NCBI GenBank assembly: GCA_020055645.1
Contig: CM034546.1
Coordinates: 82,832,001 to 82,896,000, forward strand
From: Tomocerus qinae
Taxonomy: Eukaryota > Arthropoda > Collembola > Entomobryomorpha > Tomoceridae
Reading direction: 5' to 3'
Length of the DNA stretch: 64,000 nt
In this document: positions 1-11,818 of the stretch, piece by piece
Numbering within the stretch: position 1 is the first letter of the stretch
Layout: every line of letters begins with the position of its first letter
Notes under the pieces: model-generated
The model's database searches: none
What the model was told of the DNA's origin: nothing
Seen by the model: the letters and a program-made list of their open reading frames with translations, nothing else
Program-made: the position numbers and the translations under genes

Positions 1-245
1 TTAAATAAAATACACCTTAATTAAATAAAATACATCCCAACTAAATAAAATACACCCCAATAAAATAAAATACACCCCAATAAAATAAAATACACCCCAA
101 TAAAATAAAATACACCTTAATTAAATAAAATACACCTTAATTAAATAAAATACACCTTAATCAAATAAAATACACCTTAATCAAATAAAATACACCTTAA
201 TCAAATAAATTACACCTTAATTAAAAAAAATACACCTTAATTAAA
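1..245. repeat. 20-bp minisatellite, AAATAAAATACACC core
   Basis: About twelve tandem copies of a 20-bp unit (TAAATAAAATACACCTTAAT and variants) that run off the left edge. Positions 250-400 hold degenerate relatives of the unit. The reverse complement has the core TTTTATTTAATT seen again at 1115-1545 and 25080-25682. Confidence 0.9.
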
Positions 246-406
246 TTTAAAAAAAACATATAAATTAAATAAAATACATCTACCTAAAGTAAATAAAATA
301 CATCTAAATTTAAAAAAATTCATCGAAATAAAATAAAATGCATACATTGAAATTAAATAAACTACATCTAAATAGGAAAAAAAATATAAATTCATGTCTT
401 AATATA

Positions 407-1059
407 CAGGGTGGCCAAGATTGATGTATACACGAATTTTGACCTTTAATAACTGACGATCGGTTAGGTGTATTACAATAATATGCACACCGTGTGAAAG
501 AGTATGCGTTTCTTAATGAGATTTCTGAATTTGAAGCCCCTCCATTTCCAGGTACCGGCGTAATCGCTTTAGCACTGACCGACCTGAATTTTTACAAAAT
601 TTCTGACTTATTTTCCATTTTTGTAACGATGCATGGGCGTAGTTTCAATAATGTTGTTGGCTTTTCAGCATAAATCTTATCCTCGACGATTCCCCAACGA
701 CTGAAATCACAAGGTGATATGTCCGGTGATCTTGGTGGCCATGAAACCGGTTCTCCCTCACCCATCCGTATTCCTAGGAAATTGGTATCAAACCATTCTG
801 TTACAACTGAAAATCTGAAATGCGCCGGTTGCACCATTTAGCAATGCTAAAGGAATTAATATGGCCAGCCTAATCAAGTTATTTCAAATCACAATCGTTT
901 AGTCACTTTGCAAGATGCGACACCGGCGCATTTTAGACTTTCAGATCATACAGAATGGTTTGATACCCATTTCCTTGGCATATGGATGGGTGAGGGACGA
1001 CAGGTTTTATGGCCACCAAAATCACCGGACTTATCATCCTGTGATTTCAGTCGTTGGGG
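407..1059. mobile_element. Mariner-type transposon remnant
   Basis: A terminus CAGGGTGGCCAAGATTGATG preceded by TA starts at 407. The same terminus type bounds a complete MITE at 45971-46447. Inside lie two decayed transposase fragments in opposite orientation (592-837 minus, 908-1075 plus). The right end is lost where the palindrome at 1060 begins. Confidence 0.7.
592..837 (-). pseudogene. Mariner-family transposase fragment
   Basis: Encodes PAHFRFSVVTEWFDTNFLG, WPPRSPDISPCDFSRWG and EDKIYAEKPTTLLKLRPC. This is the typical mariner/Tc1 stretch around the third catalytic aspartate (PPRSPDxxPxDF). Only about 80 residues remain of a protein usually near 350, so it is not functional. Confidence 0.8.
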
Positions 1060-1075
1060 AAATGTTGATGTATTT
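908..1075 (+). pseudogene. Mariner-family transposase fragment, inverted second copy
   Basis: Encodes QDATPAHFRLSDHTEWFDTH and WPPKSPDLSSCDFSRWG, the same segment as the minus-strand fragment at 592-837 but facing the other way. The two are about 70 percent identical, so they are an old inverted pair or two separate insertions. It breaks off at the palindrome border near 1060. Confidence 0.75.
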
Positions 1076-2452
1076 TATTTATATAATATGCATTTTACTT
1101 AATTTTATGTAGTTTATTAAATTTAGGTAGATGTGTTTTATTTAATTTAGGTAGATGTATTTTATTTAATTTAGGTAGATGTATTTTATTTATTGTAAGT
1201 CGACGTGTTTTATTTAATTTAGGTAGATGTGTTTTATTTAATTTAGGTAGATGTGTTTTATTTAATTTAGGTAGATGTATTTTATTTAATTTAGGTAGAT
1301 GTATTTTATTTAATTTAGGTAGATGTATTTTATTTAATTTAGGTAAATGTATTTTATTTAATTTAGGTAGATGTATTTTATTTATTGTAGGTAGATGTAT
1401 TTTATTTAATTTAGATGTTTTTTTTAAATTTAGATGTATTTTATTTATTGTAGGTAGATGTATTTTATTTAATTTAGATGTTTTTTTTAAATTTAGATGT
1501 ATTTTATTTAATATTGTATGTCTTTTATTTAATTAAAATGTATTTAATTTATATTAAGATATTGTAGTGTTTATAGGAAATGTAATGTACTATCTATATT
1601 GGGGAGACTATTGTACTATAATAATATAAGGTGCGACATGCGCACGGGGGAGACTGGCTGATTGTATCTGTTGAGCGGGGAGTATGCGATCAGGATGAGG
1701 ATGCCGCGGAATAAGTAGACGGACAATCTGCAGTACTTCTTAATTGTCTCTCTTTATTTCTGCCATAGTGGTGCAGACTTGCTTCGCAGACCGAGACCCA
1801 AACGACTGATCCAGTAGCTCGCCAATACTCTACTCCTCGACTGATCGAGTAGAATGCCAATCCTCTACTCATCCCAACTACTGACTTTACAATCTCTTTT
1901 CTGCCTTTCTGTTTCGCTACCCGCTCAACAGATAAAATCAGCCAGTCTCCCCCGTGCGCATGTCGCACCTTATATTATTATAGTACAATAGTCTCCCCAA
2001 TATAGATAGTACATTACATTTCCTATAAACACTACAATATCTTAATATAAATTAAATACATTTTAATTAAATAAAAGACATACAATATTAAATAAAATAC
2101 ATCTAAATTTAAAAAAAACATCTAAATTAAATAAAATACATCTACCTACAATAAATAAAATACATCTACCTAAATTAAATAAAATACATTTACCTAAATT
2201 AAATAAAATACATCTACCTAAATTAAATAAAATACATCTACCTAAATTAAATAAAATACATCTACCTAAATTAAATAAAACACATCTACCTAAATTAAAT
2301 AAAACACGTCGACTTACAATAAATAAAATACATCTACCTAAATTAAATAAAATACATCTACCTAAATTAAATAAAACACATCTACCTAAATTTAATAAAC
2401 TACATAAAATTAAGTAAAATGCATATTATATAAATAAAATACATCAACATTT
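1060..2452. repeat. Large near-perfect inverted repeat with minisatellite arms
   Basis: The left arm 1060-1677 and right arm 1921-2452 are almost perfect reverse complements around a GC-richer 243-bp spacer. The arms differ mainly by copy number: the left has one extra 22-bp unit (TTAGGTAGATGTGTTTTATT type) and one extra block of about 64 bp. The inner 110 bp of each arm is unique sequence beginning TGTAGTGTTTATAGGAAATG and may be part of an LTR or transposon end, but I cannot show this. Confidence 0.92.
1115..1545. repeat. 22-bp minisatellite, TTTAGGTAGATGTATTTTAT
   Basis: Roughly 18 units of TTTATTTAATTTAGGTAGATG with TATTGTAGG and AAATTTAGATG variants. It forms most of the left arm of the palindrome; its mirror is at 2045-2460. 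Confidence 0.9.
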
Positions 2453-2539
2453 AAAAATACATCTAAATTCAATAAAATGCATTTGAATTAATAAAAATAC
2501 ACCAAAATTAAATAATATGCATCTGAATTAAAAACAGAA

Positions 2540-3600
2540 TAATTAATTAATTTTGAATTAATTTTGAAATAAAAAAAGTTTTTTAGGTCAAATCATACTA
2601 AGGTCAGAATTATTTCAGTTAGTAAAAGTCTTTAAACCTGAGGAACCTATACTGACTTTGATTTTAAAACAAATGTAAATATGTGTATTTTTCTGCAGCA
2701 TCAATAATTTTAGCGTACATTTTCTAATTTTGAAATAAAAAATGTTTTTAAGTCCAGTTATGGTAATGTCAGAATTTATTTCAATTAATAAAAATCGTAA
2801 ACCCTGAGGAACTTAAATTGACTTTAATTTTATTCTGCAGTATCATTAATTTCGGCGGACGTTTTCAAATTTAGAAATAAAAAAAGTATTTTAGGTCAAA
2901 TTATAATATTGTCAGAAATTTTTCAGTTAATAAAAATCTTTAAACCTGAGGAACCTATACTGATTTTAATTTTCACACATATGCAAATATGTGTTTTATT
3001 CTGCAGTGTCGACAATTTTAGCGTACATTTTCAAATTTTGAAATAAATTGTTTTAGTAACATCTTTTGGTTCAGTGTGCATTTATTTCAGTAAATAAAAA
3101 TATTAAAACTTGAGGAATCTATACTGATTTTCATTTAAGAACACATAAATATGTGTATTATTCGGCAGTATAATTAATTTTAGCGTACATTTTTAAATTT
3201 TTAACTAATATTATTTTTAATATCCAATTATTGTTATGTCAGAATTTATTTCAGTTAGTAAAAATATTAAAACCTGAGGAACCTATGCTGATTTTAGTTG
3301 TAGAACACATATAAATATGTGTAGTATTTTGCAGTATCAATAATTTTAGCGAAAATTTTCAAATTTTGAAATGAAAAATGTGTTTAACATCATATTATTG
3401 CAATGTCAGAATTTATTTCAGTTAGTAAAAATATTAAAACCTGAGGAACTTATATTGATTTTAATTCTAAATAAAATGTATATATGGGTATTATTCTGCA
3501 GTATCAATAATTTTAGCGTATATTTTCTAATTTTGAAATAAAAAAAGTATTTTAGGTCAAATTATGATAATGTCAGAACGTATTTTAGAATATAGTAAAT
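2540..3600. repeat. 167-bp satellite, left array
   Basis: About six monomers with marker GCAGTATCAATAATTTTAGC at about 2695, 2836, 3003, 3163, 3331 and 3498 (spacing 141-168). Each also has CCTGAGGAACCTATACTGA. The same monomer occurs reversed in the array 23325-25068. Confidence 0.9.
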
Positions 3601-4025
3601 ATATTTATTTCCATAACTTGTAATCTGTTCCCAACCCTTTTAATCCATTTCCAAAACTTGTAATCTGTTTTCAAAAGTTGTAATCTATTTTCAAAACTTT
3701 TAATCTATTTTCAAAACTTGTAATCTATTTCCAACACTTGTAATCTATTTCTAACATTTGTTATCCATTTTCAACATTTCTAATATATCTTCATTAAATG
3801 GAATCCATCATTATTAAACCTTCTCGAACATTTTTTAAGTTTTCCAACATTTTAAAATTATTGCCACATTTTTAAACCTGTCCTAACTTTTTAAACTATT
3901 TCCAAAATTTGTAAACTATTTCCCACATTTTTAAACTATTTTCAATACTTAAAACTATTTTCATCACTTTTAAACTATTTCCATAACTTAAAAACTATTT
4001 CCAATAGTTGAAAACTATTTCCCTA
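3600..4025. repeat. 20-bp minisatellite, ATTTCCAAAACTTGTAATCT
   Basis: Degenerate tandem units that grade from AATCTATTTCCAAAACTTGT to AACTATTTCCAATAGTTGAA. It shares the AAACTATTTCCAA core with the homogeneous 19-bp array at 20885-22846. Confidence 0.85.
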
Positions 4026-4697
4026 TTTAACACTTCGATTTTATTTTCACTAATCCAGATATTTTGAGAACTATTGAATTGAATTTCGTTAACGTGAATT
4101 ATGTATTACGGAATTCTGGTTAAGTTTTCCTTGTAGTAGGAAATAGTTTATAACATTTGTATTTTATTTTCCCCATATAGAAGTTGCTTCCATGATTTAT
4201 TTATTTCTATATAACTGCGCTATATACTGAAAATAACTATCTACAGGGTGTAAAATTGAGGCCTCCCGTACCGGAAAAACCAGAAGTAGCTCAGCAAACT
4301 GTTGATGACAAAGGAAAGGCCGTTCAAAGTATACACTAATAAGAGACAATAAGAGTACTTTGATAAATGTCACTTACCCTTACATGGGTCAAACAAATTA
4401 CTAAATATAAAAAGTTGGAAATAAAATAATAAAACAAATTCTTCTTTATTACGTATTTTATTTCTAAATATAACTTTTTATTTCTAAATATGGGTTTAAC
4501 AGCTTTTCTTAGAACAGTATTAGTAATTTTTCCAACCATTTTTATCAAAATTTTCAAAGGCCAATTTTTCAGCATTTTTCAAGTTCCGGGAATCCCAATT
4601 TAGATGAAAATTTAGAGGAAAGTGGTTGTGTTGTGGCCTCGCTCTGCTCCTCCGTGCGATATCGCAATGTATTATATAGACAAAATGGCACAGTGAA
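4026..4697. other. No gene recognised
   Basis: AT-rich sequence with scattered stops in all frames. I see no coding similarity or repeat structure here. Confidence 0.5.
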
Positions 4698-4699
4698 GC

Positions 4700-4955
4700 C
4701 ATTTCACACACATAACACGCATCGTATAGCCTAGTATATTAAAACTGCTACCAGTCGTATCTGAATTTTTATAATGCTTGAGCGGGTCTATTGCATGTTG
4801 AATATTCTTATAGGTTAATTTCGTCCCATTTAACCATTAAGATTTTACACCATAAAATAGGCCCGCGCAAACATTATAAAAATCCTGATACGACTGGTGG
4901 CAGATTTAATACATTGGGGTATACGATGCGTGTTTTGTGTGATTTCACACCTCAT
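4700..4955. mobile_element. Foldback element, about 250 bp
   Basis: Arms 4700-4790 and 4860-4955 are inverted copies sharing ACACGCATCGTATA and ACCAGTCGTATC. No coding capacity is seen. The target duplication is not clear. Confidence 0.75.
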
Positions 4956-5810
4956 CAAACCAAGGAATTCCATTAATATTATTAAGTGGTGTGCAACACC
5001 GCTTTATAGGGATGCCTGATCTGTCTGTCTGTCCGTCTGCCTGTTAGCACGATAACTCAAAAACGGTTAGAGATAATCAACTCAAACTTACTGTACGTGA
5101 TGTAGGGATGAAAAGCGAGACCCCCTGCCTGTGGGCGTGGTCAAAATATTTAAAATTAGTGTAACTTTAGTTATTGACAATGTAGAACGTCATGAAATGG
5201 TTCGCTCTAAAAGGTTATTTGTTAGGCCATGTCAAGTCACACGTGTAAAAAGGTCATTGAAAAAATTCACTAAAACTGTCATGTAACGTCAAATAATTAG
5301 TTCAATCTTTTTATGCAATTTCATACCACTTTTTTACATCCATTTGGACATGGTTTATTATTTCACTAGGCCTCCACTCCACAGTACTAATTGTGAATTT
5401 CAAAATGGTTACGCATATTAAGGTTCAGGGGTGGTTCAAAATACGGAGAAATTCAATGAGGGTCAGGTTCTGGGGAAGTATCTATGGTATGGCTATATAC
5501 GAATTAAAAATACAGCTACACATATGAATAATAGAAAATTGGCTATATTCTCCCCCCTTGTCAAAAAAGGTGTTTTGGTAAAATGACAATAATTTGAGTT
5601 ATAGACATCGTAGAAAGTCGTGCTTTACAGTAATGAGAAACTGATAAAATTTGCCAACTTCCACTCGCCGACATATGCCACTTTACTCTTTTAGATCCGA
5701 AGTTACAGACAGTTTTCTAAAAATTCCCTACTCTTTCAATGTAAATTCCTACTATTTTCCGTCCAAATGAGTTTCTCTGAAAGGGTCAAATGACAACTGA
5801 TCCAACCTGG
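4956..5810. other. Non-coding, with a dispersed short repeat
   Basis: No gene recognised. The stretch 4985-5100 has GTCTGTCTGTCCGTCTG followed by CACGATAACTC and a downstream ACTCAAACTTACTG. Similar blocks lie at 49860-49940 and 51000-51120, so this is a dispersed repeat family. Confidence 0.5.
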
Positions 5811-6262
5811 GACCAAATTTTCAAAACATCGTAAGTGGGTATCGTATCGTAAGTCGGAGCATTTACGATAATTGGTATTTTCAAACCATTTTATCGTAAT
5901 ATTTATCCTACGATCAGTCGTAAATATACGACACCCCCTGACCCTGTCGTAACTTTACTATTTCCTATGTAGGAGTATGAAATCATTATCCATGGACATT
6001 GCAGCTCAAGTAAAAAATGTGAGAACAAGTAAATTTTGTGACTTCAAATGAGCGGAAGACGTCGGGTTGCCTTATCAACACCATGAAATAGCTGGCAAAA
6101 ATAGCAAAGTTACGATAAGATCAGTGCGTAGGTGCGTAACTTACGACACTATTACGATAATGTTCGAAAATGTCAAAATTTTGCTCATCGTAATAGTCTC
6201 GTAATTATACGATATTGTTAGTTACGATTTTCTAAGATACGATACCTTTCGAAAATTTGGTA
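5811..6262. mobile_element. Foldback element rich in TCGTA/TACGA
   Basis: The ends are inverted (GGACCAAATTTTCAAAACATC on the left, reverse of GAAAATTTGGTACC on the right). The interior is full of TTACGATA/TATCGTAA words. It is non-coding. Confidence 0.6.
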
Positions 6263-6389
6263 CCTGTACAACTACTGTAAAAGGAATTTGAATTAGAGCC
6301 ATGGAAGCCCGAATTTCCATTTACGAATATTGAAAGGTTATCAGAAAAACACAAAATTTTATTCGCAAGTGTCTTGGAAACTACCTTTA

Positions 6390-7373
6390 CTGTTAGAATT
6401 ATCAATTCGCGACCTTTTTCAAATAATAACCGCAGTGAAAATCGCTTCTGATTGGTCGATGCATTTTTGAAATTGGCCAATCAGAGCACAGGATTCCATG
6501 GCAAAATGTTGTATGATTTTCATAAATCATTCCCAGGGGAAATATTTATTTCAACATAGCACTTTTGAACTACGGACGTGTGATAGGAAAGTATACTGAC
6601 TAACACTACAGACTAGCATCATGGCAAACTAATACACTATACTCAACTAGTGATGTAAATAAAATTATATTGGATTAACTTGAACAGTGAAGTTGAAACT
6701 GAAAAGATTACAATACACTATTATAGACTAAATTACTTACTGAACAGAGCAACTGCTTGCATGTGTTACAAATTTGATTATTACTTACTACTATAAGCAG
6801 TCTGAACAAACATATAAGCATAACATTTTGCATCAATATTATCACCACTACTGCACTGCGTATTCATCTCTATGAAGAAGTATAAATGAATTAATTAGAT
6901 TTACTTTTAAATTTACCTTTACAGGGTATCATTGAAAATATTTTCCATATCATTAAAACTTATTTAAGACTAACAAATAATTTTAGCTGATATGCAACGT
7001 AGTTAAATTACTTGCTATATACAGAGTACAATTTTATTACTATTACATTATTATTGTAGCCTTTTCACAGTTTCAACTTCACTGTTCAAGTTAATCCATA
7101 TAATTTTATTTACATCACTAGTTAAGTATTAGTTTGCGATGATGCTACTTAGTAGTCTGTAGTGTTAGTCAGTATATTTTCCTATCACAAGTCCGTAGTT
7201 GAGCTATGTTGAAATAAATATTTCCCCTGGAAATGATTTATGAAAATCATATAACATTTTGCCATGGAATTCTGTGCTTTGATTGGTCAATTTCAAAAAT
7301 GCATCGACCAATCAGAAGCGATTTTCACTGCGGTTATTATTTGAAAAAGGTCGCGAATTGATAATTCTAACAG
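6390..7373. mobile_element. Long-TIR non-autonomous element flanked by TA
   Basis: Arms 6390-6720 and 7055-7373 are about 90 percent identical inverted copies beginning CTGTTAGAATTATCAATTCG. The flanking TA dinucleotides suggest a TA target. The interior is non-coding. Pieces of the same family (CCAATCAGAG, CCATGGCAAA, GGGGAAATATTTATT) recur at 14474-15113, 36290-36440 and 40885-41045. Confidence 0.85.
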
Positions 7374-8014
7374 TATTATCTTAGGCAACTACATAATGTC
7401 ACTGTGGGATACTGTTTATTTTCATATTTATTTCGCATAAAACAACTTCAAAATAATAACAATGAAATTCGCGTGCCAAATAACTTACAAAGAAATCCCA
7501 GGGCTCTATTTACTTTTCCTTTTACGTAGTCATATTATGTGTCTTAAAAGTTTTTTACCTGAACTTTATGCAGCACAAATCAGGTTCAGACTTCAGACAG
7601 TACAGATGACAGAGTGAAAGTGAGTAGAGAAGAAATATTGAGGCAGAACTCAATTCAATCATCACCATCTTTCAGTCAACCCGCTTTATTTATCATTAAT
7701 TGTGATCCATCTAAGAGTTGAGCTTTTACAACATGTGATTGATCCGCTCAACTGTTATAAAAATCCTAGTCTAGTATGCCCTAGTCGACCGAGCAGCGAA
7801 TGCATGCAATAGCAACAACTAGAAAGCAAAGGTATTGCTGGTGATGTTGAGATGCAATATGCAATGCACATGTAAATACCTACTCTAGCTAGCCCTCCAC
7901 CTACACACCAACGCTTGAACTTCGTAGACCATCTCATTTCATAAAATTTAGCAATTTTATTTAGTCTAGTTATGGGTCATCATTGTGACCTTTTGTGACT
8001 GTCCACAGCCTGAA
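7374..8014. other. No gene recognised
   Basis: Non-coding sequence without clear repeats; open frames here are short and show no family features. Confidence 0.5.
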
Positions 8015-8230
8015 CTACAACAGCTACAGAGTCAAGTAAGATCTCGTTGTAAATGGCAGATAAAAACTTGGGTGATGAAGGTCCGCTGTGTTTAATATCT
8101 GTACCCTTATTCCCCATAAGGGGAGATATTTTATTACTAAAATAAAAATTGCAAACTTGTGGACCTCTATCACCCAAGTTATTTAATTGGCTTTTCAACG
8201 AGGTATTTTTCGACTCTGTAGCTGTTGTAG
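8015..8230. mobile_element. Foldback MITE, 216 bp
   Basis: Ends CTACAACAGCTACAGAGTC and its exact reverse. Arms of about 90 bp share CTCGTTGAAA and AACTTGGGTGAT-GAGGTCC with a short loop. It is non-coding; a 216-bp hairpin if transcribed. Confidence 0.85.
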
Positions 8231-9060
8231 AACGGCTCAATTTTAGAATCGAAATTGTCAAGTTTTCCATTTAGCTAAGAATCCAACCTTAAGGCTTCTA
8301 AAAAGTTAATATTAATGCCTTAGAATTTGTAAATTGTTTCTTAGATTTTCAAAATTAATATTGACTGTTTTGAAACGATAATAATGACCTACCTTAAAGA
8401 ATTTTGAAACCATTTTTATGAACATTTACTTTAAATTTACGTTAAAATTACATCACTTTACATCATTACTAACAACAACTTTGAAAGCATGTGGTTTGTA
8501 CTATATAATGTATCGGTTTCATATTATTGTAATTTTTTATTTACGGCTACCGAAGGCGAGTCAAAATTTGAAAGGGGCATACGTATTATTTAGGCATATT
8601 CGCAGTTCGCTGCTTTTGTCCAAAATGAGGTAAAAATAATCAAAAATTCGGCTTAATTGAGCCTAGCGATTTCTTTATGTTATGATTTTGAAAGTAAGAC
8701 ATTTTTCCTTAATGCCTATTTAATACAGCCTTGCAGGACTACAATACTATTCGGTATCCAAATCATCTAATTTTTAAAGCGTAAAATGAGTTATTTCGGT
8801 TAACGAAATTTTTATGCGAAATTCATTAAAAAATAAAAAAAACAATTGTAGATTAACTTGGCTGTAAACAACAAGGTCACGCACCTTTTCGCGGCATCTA
8901 CAAATATATATATTTACCATATTTAGGATGCTTTGCATTATTTTGCCATTTTGCATTTTGAAGACTAAAATCCGATTCTTGACTTGCTTTAGAAGTCCTA
9001 CGTTAATTAGTTAATTCTCTATGGTAATAATTTTATGTTATGCATGCTCATTAAAATAAT
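8231..9060. other. Upstream region of the transposase gene
   Basis: AT-rich sequence with no coding similarity. It should hold the promoter of the gene beginning at 9061, but no single TATA-box or initiator stands out against the AT background. Confidence 0.4.
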
Positions 9061-10599
9061 ATGGATAGTGATAATCAAACATTTCGAATAATCTCCGAAA
9101 TTCACCGAAACGACGACCTGTGTTTATGTAGTACCACTGGGAAAATGAAAGGTAAAATAAAAAACAACTGCAAAGCCAATGATGTATACCAACTAATAGC
9201 AGAAGGAAAGGAAATTCCATTTACCACAAAAGAAATTAGCACGATATGGCCTAGAAGCAGAAGAATTCATCAGTTGCGTCTCCTTTTTCGAAAACGATGT
9301 GAAAGATGTCTGAAATCTAAGAAGTTGATAGCCACACTTATATCTACCGGTCGAAATGTAAACAAAAATTTCCATGGTAAGCCAATGATCAACAACCCTA
9401 AAGCCGTAAATGAGGTCAATCTTCACTCTTCTTTCAAACCACTTCTGAAAAATGACCACCAACCTATCCAGACTGGAACCTCAGAATACGACACTGACCC
9501 TTATAACTGCCTTGATAGTTTCCAAGAAGACAAAGTGGACGAAAAAGACACTAATTTTGGGAAAATCAGGAAAAATAACATCAAGTTAACAGGTTCAAAT
9601 TTAAAAAGGAAATGTAAAAGTGAATTAAAAAATGAGAAATGCGACATCATGAAATTTGATTTTAGTAAAAAATGGCCAAACTCAATTGCTTATTATATTA
9701 ACATTTCTGCCAGTGATTGGAATATGTTGTGGGATACAAGATCAAAATTATTAAATCAAAGAAATCTAAAACATCTGAGTGACAGAATACATGTTAAAGT
9801 GTTTTCTAAAACTGGTCATATATTTTCCCGTGACAGAGGTGTAAAAGTAGGGAAGAATTTTGTGACGGGAAGGGGTTACTGTTCTCGTCCAAATGAGAAC
9901 GGAAAATGTGGTGCAAAATTCCGATTTTACATAGAAATTCCAAAATCAGATTCACTGGATGCTATTGTACAAATTATTAAATTTGGCAAAACAAACTATC
10001 GAAGAAATAGAAATCAACCACCGATAAGCGTTCCGGTAAGAGGGCTCTCGCGGGAAGAAGCCAAGCAAAGATTGAAACACATTCCTCCACTTACCTTTAA
10101 AATGCAGGAGTATGCAAAGCTATCTCAGGAACAAAAAAACGCTATTCCGGAAATAAGATTAATAGGAAAAGATGTGGATCGTAAAATAAAAAGTGAGGCA
10201 AGATTGAAAGCCAGAATTTTAAACAATGATTACTTGGAAATGAAAAGAATGCAAACAATGCAAAATGTAAATTTTATTCGATATGTTTCGGAAATAGGAC
10301 GACCTTTTGGGTTTTCATTGGCTTCAGATAAAAGTTTAGAAAATGCCGTGGATATTGCCATTTCCCAAAATGGACTTTGCTTGTACTTGGATAGTACTGG
10401 GTCGTTAATTGATTCTAATCAAATAAAAAATGGAGTGGAAGTGCATGGGCCCGTTTATGTCTACCAAATAATTACATGTCAGCGTCCCATAAATGATCCG
10501 AAGGCATCATCATGTATTCTGCCGTTGTATTGCTTCATCAACACCCCCATGACACTGAAGAAATCACGAATAGGCTGCTATCATTTTCCAACGATTTAA
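9061..10599 (+). CDS. Transposase N-terminal reading frame
   Basis: The longest unique open frame in the window (512 codons). Lysine and arginine rich, with the C-x8-C pair of CSRPNENGKCG, a helical stretch MQEYAKLSQEQKNAIPEIR, and the LYLDSTG motif near its end. The coding similarity ends at about codon 485 (TCQRPINDPKASS); the last 28 residues are out of frame read-through. The ATG is the first after an upstream in-frame stop region. Confidence 0.7.
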   Translation: MDSDNQTFRIISEIHRNDDLCLCSTTGKMKGKIKNNCKANDVYQLIAEGKEIPFTTKEISTIWPRSRRIHQLRLLFRKRCERCLKSKKLIATLISTGRNVNKNFHGKPMINNPKAVNEVNLHSSFKPLLKNDHQPIQTGTSEYDTDPYNCLDSFQEDKVDEKDTNFGKIRKNNIKLTGSNLKRKCKSELKNEKCDIMKFDFSKKWPNSIAYYINISASDWNMLWDTRSKLLNQRNLKHLSDRIHVKVFSKTGHIFSRDRGVKVGKNFVTGRGYCSRPNENGKCGAKFRFYIEIPKSDSLDAIVQIIKFGKTNYRRNRNQPPISVPVRGLSREEAKQRLKHIPPLTFKMQEYAKLSQEQKNAIPEIRLIGKDVDRKIKSEARLKARILNNDYLEMKRMQTMQNVNFIRYVSEIGRPFGFSLASDKSLENAVDIAISQNGLCLYLDSTGSLIDSNQIKNGVEVHGPVYVYQIITCQRPINDPKASSCILPLYCFINTPMTLKKSRIGCYHFPTI

Positions 10600-10704
10600 A
10601 TGATTTCGCACAAAACCGAGAAAAGGAAAATCTAGAGTCAAGCTATAAAGAAGAAAATTTACATTTATTCAAACAAATAACAACGGATTTTAGCTATGCG
10701 TTAA

Positions 10705-10829
10705 GTATGAACTTATTGTACTACTATTATTATACTACCACTAATAATTCCAAATTAAATAGTAACGTATTAGGACAAATTATAATTCAAAAAATAAATT
10801 CATGCTTTTCATATTGCTATATTTTACAG
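10705..10829 (+). other. Intron inside transposase gene
   Basis: Donor A|GTATGA at 10705 and acceptor TATTTTACAG ending at 10829. Removing it joins ITTDFSYAL to MKSCIAAFN in frame, which restores the family pattern around the second catalytic Asp. Confidence 0.7.
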
Positions 10830-11818
10830 TGAAGTCATGCATTGCTGCCTTTAATCCGAAAAAGGAAGGAATTGATGAAGCTCTTCATATTAAAAATCCA
10901 CATGCTGACAAAATGGATCTCAAAGAATACCTGCACGAAATGAACAATGGTATGTCCGGAAAAGTAAAGTCAGAAGAATCGCTTATAAAATGTGTCCATG
11001 ATATGCAAAAGTCACCTAATTTCTGCATTTGCTCGGTTAGTTTATAGAAATAAAACAACCAAATTACAAAGAGGTGTCGCCTTCAATGCATTGTCAAGGA
11101 TGCAAGATGCATTGACACATGAAGAATTTATGGACATTTATGAAAAATTTGTGGTCATTTTTGATTGCAAAATTCCTAGCGTCACTATAGATGGCTACGC
11201 AAAAGAATTATTGGGACAAAAAGAGCTTGTGCAATTAACGACTTGTGAAGACGTTATCGATGCAACTAAATGGGAGTCTGAACTCGACTTCCAAAATAAC
11301 ATCACAAAATTACGACTGATGGACTGCAATCCTTTTGCCCAATCACTAGTAGAAGTCAGAAAAAAATATTAAAAAATCATATGGACCGAAAATATCTGTC
11401 GTAATTCAAGGATGAAGGAGGTTTGTAAGGGATGTGAGCAATGCACCAGTAAATACTATAACCCAAAAATCGTTGATGTTTTTAACTCCTACTACAGCAT
11501 TGTAGTTCCTTTATAGGCGGATTTTGCTGTTAAATGTTTAACAAAGATTACTCTCTGGGTACTACTGGTATTTTAGAAAAGTTTTTTGGGACACAAAAGG
11601 CCAATAAAATATACAACAGGTTCAAATGCTATGAATACGTTACGTATTACAAAGAGTTAGAAGGAGTTCATCTAAGAGAATATCATGAAAATGTACTGCG
11701 TTTCCGAAGACCACATAATGCCAGAACCAAGAATAGTTGTATACTAATTCAGTTTCATAATGAAGTATGTAGTAATGATGAATTGAACGAATTCTCTCAA
11801 ATCAGTAAAACGTCTTAG

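Larger units (their letters stand above)
9061..11818 (+). pseudogene. DDE transposase, MULE/NOF-like, with frame breaks
   Basis: This is the transposase part of a gene that probably continues to 18545. From the ATG at 9061 the first frame has a basic N-terminus, a zinc-ligand-like segment GYCSRPNENGKCGAKFRF (residues near 280-297) and then LYLDSTGSLID with the likely first catalytic Asp. A second frame holds ITTDFSYAL, the likely second Asp, and continues across an intact 125-bp GT-AG intron (10705-10829) into SCIAAFNPKK. Near 11000 the frame changes again to AFARLVYRNKTTKLQ. The last part, 11534-11818, has ILEKFFGTQK with the likely catalytic Glu. This order and these motifs match MULE-like transposases that travel with Ulp1 proteases. 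The frame jumps at about 10505-10560, 11000-11030 and 11372-11534 mean either further introns or decay; I favour decay for at least one. The exact superfamily (NOF-type MULE or KDZ-type) is inference. Confidence 0.75.

Noticed and set aside
1690..1968. 92-codon minus-strand frame in the palindrome spacer
   Set aside because: Half of it lies in the inverted-repeat arm and no domain is recognised; treated as chance.
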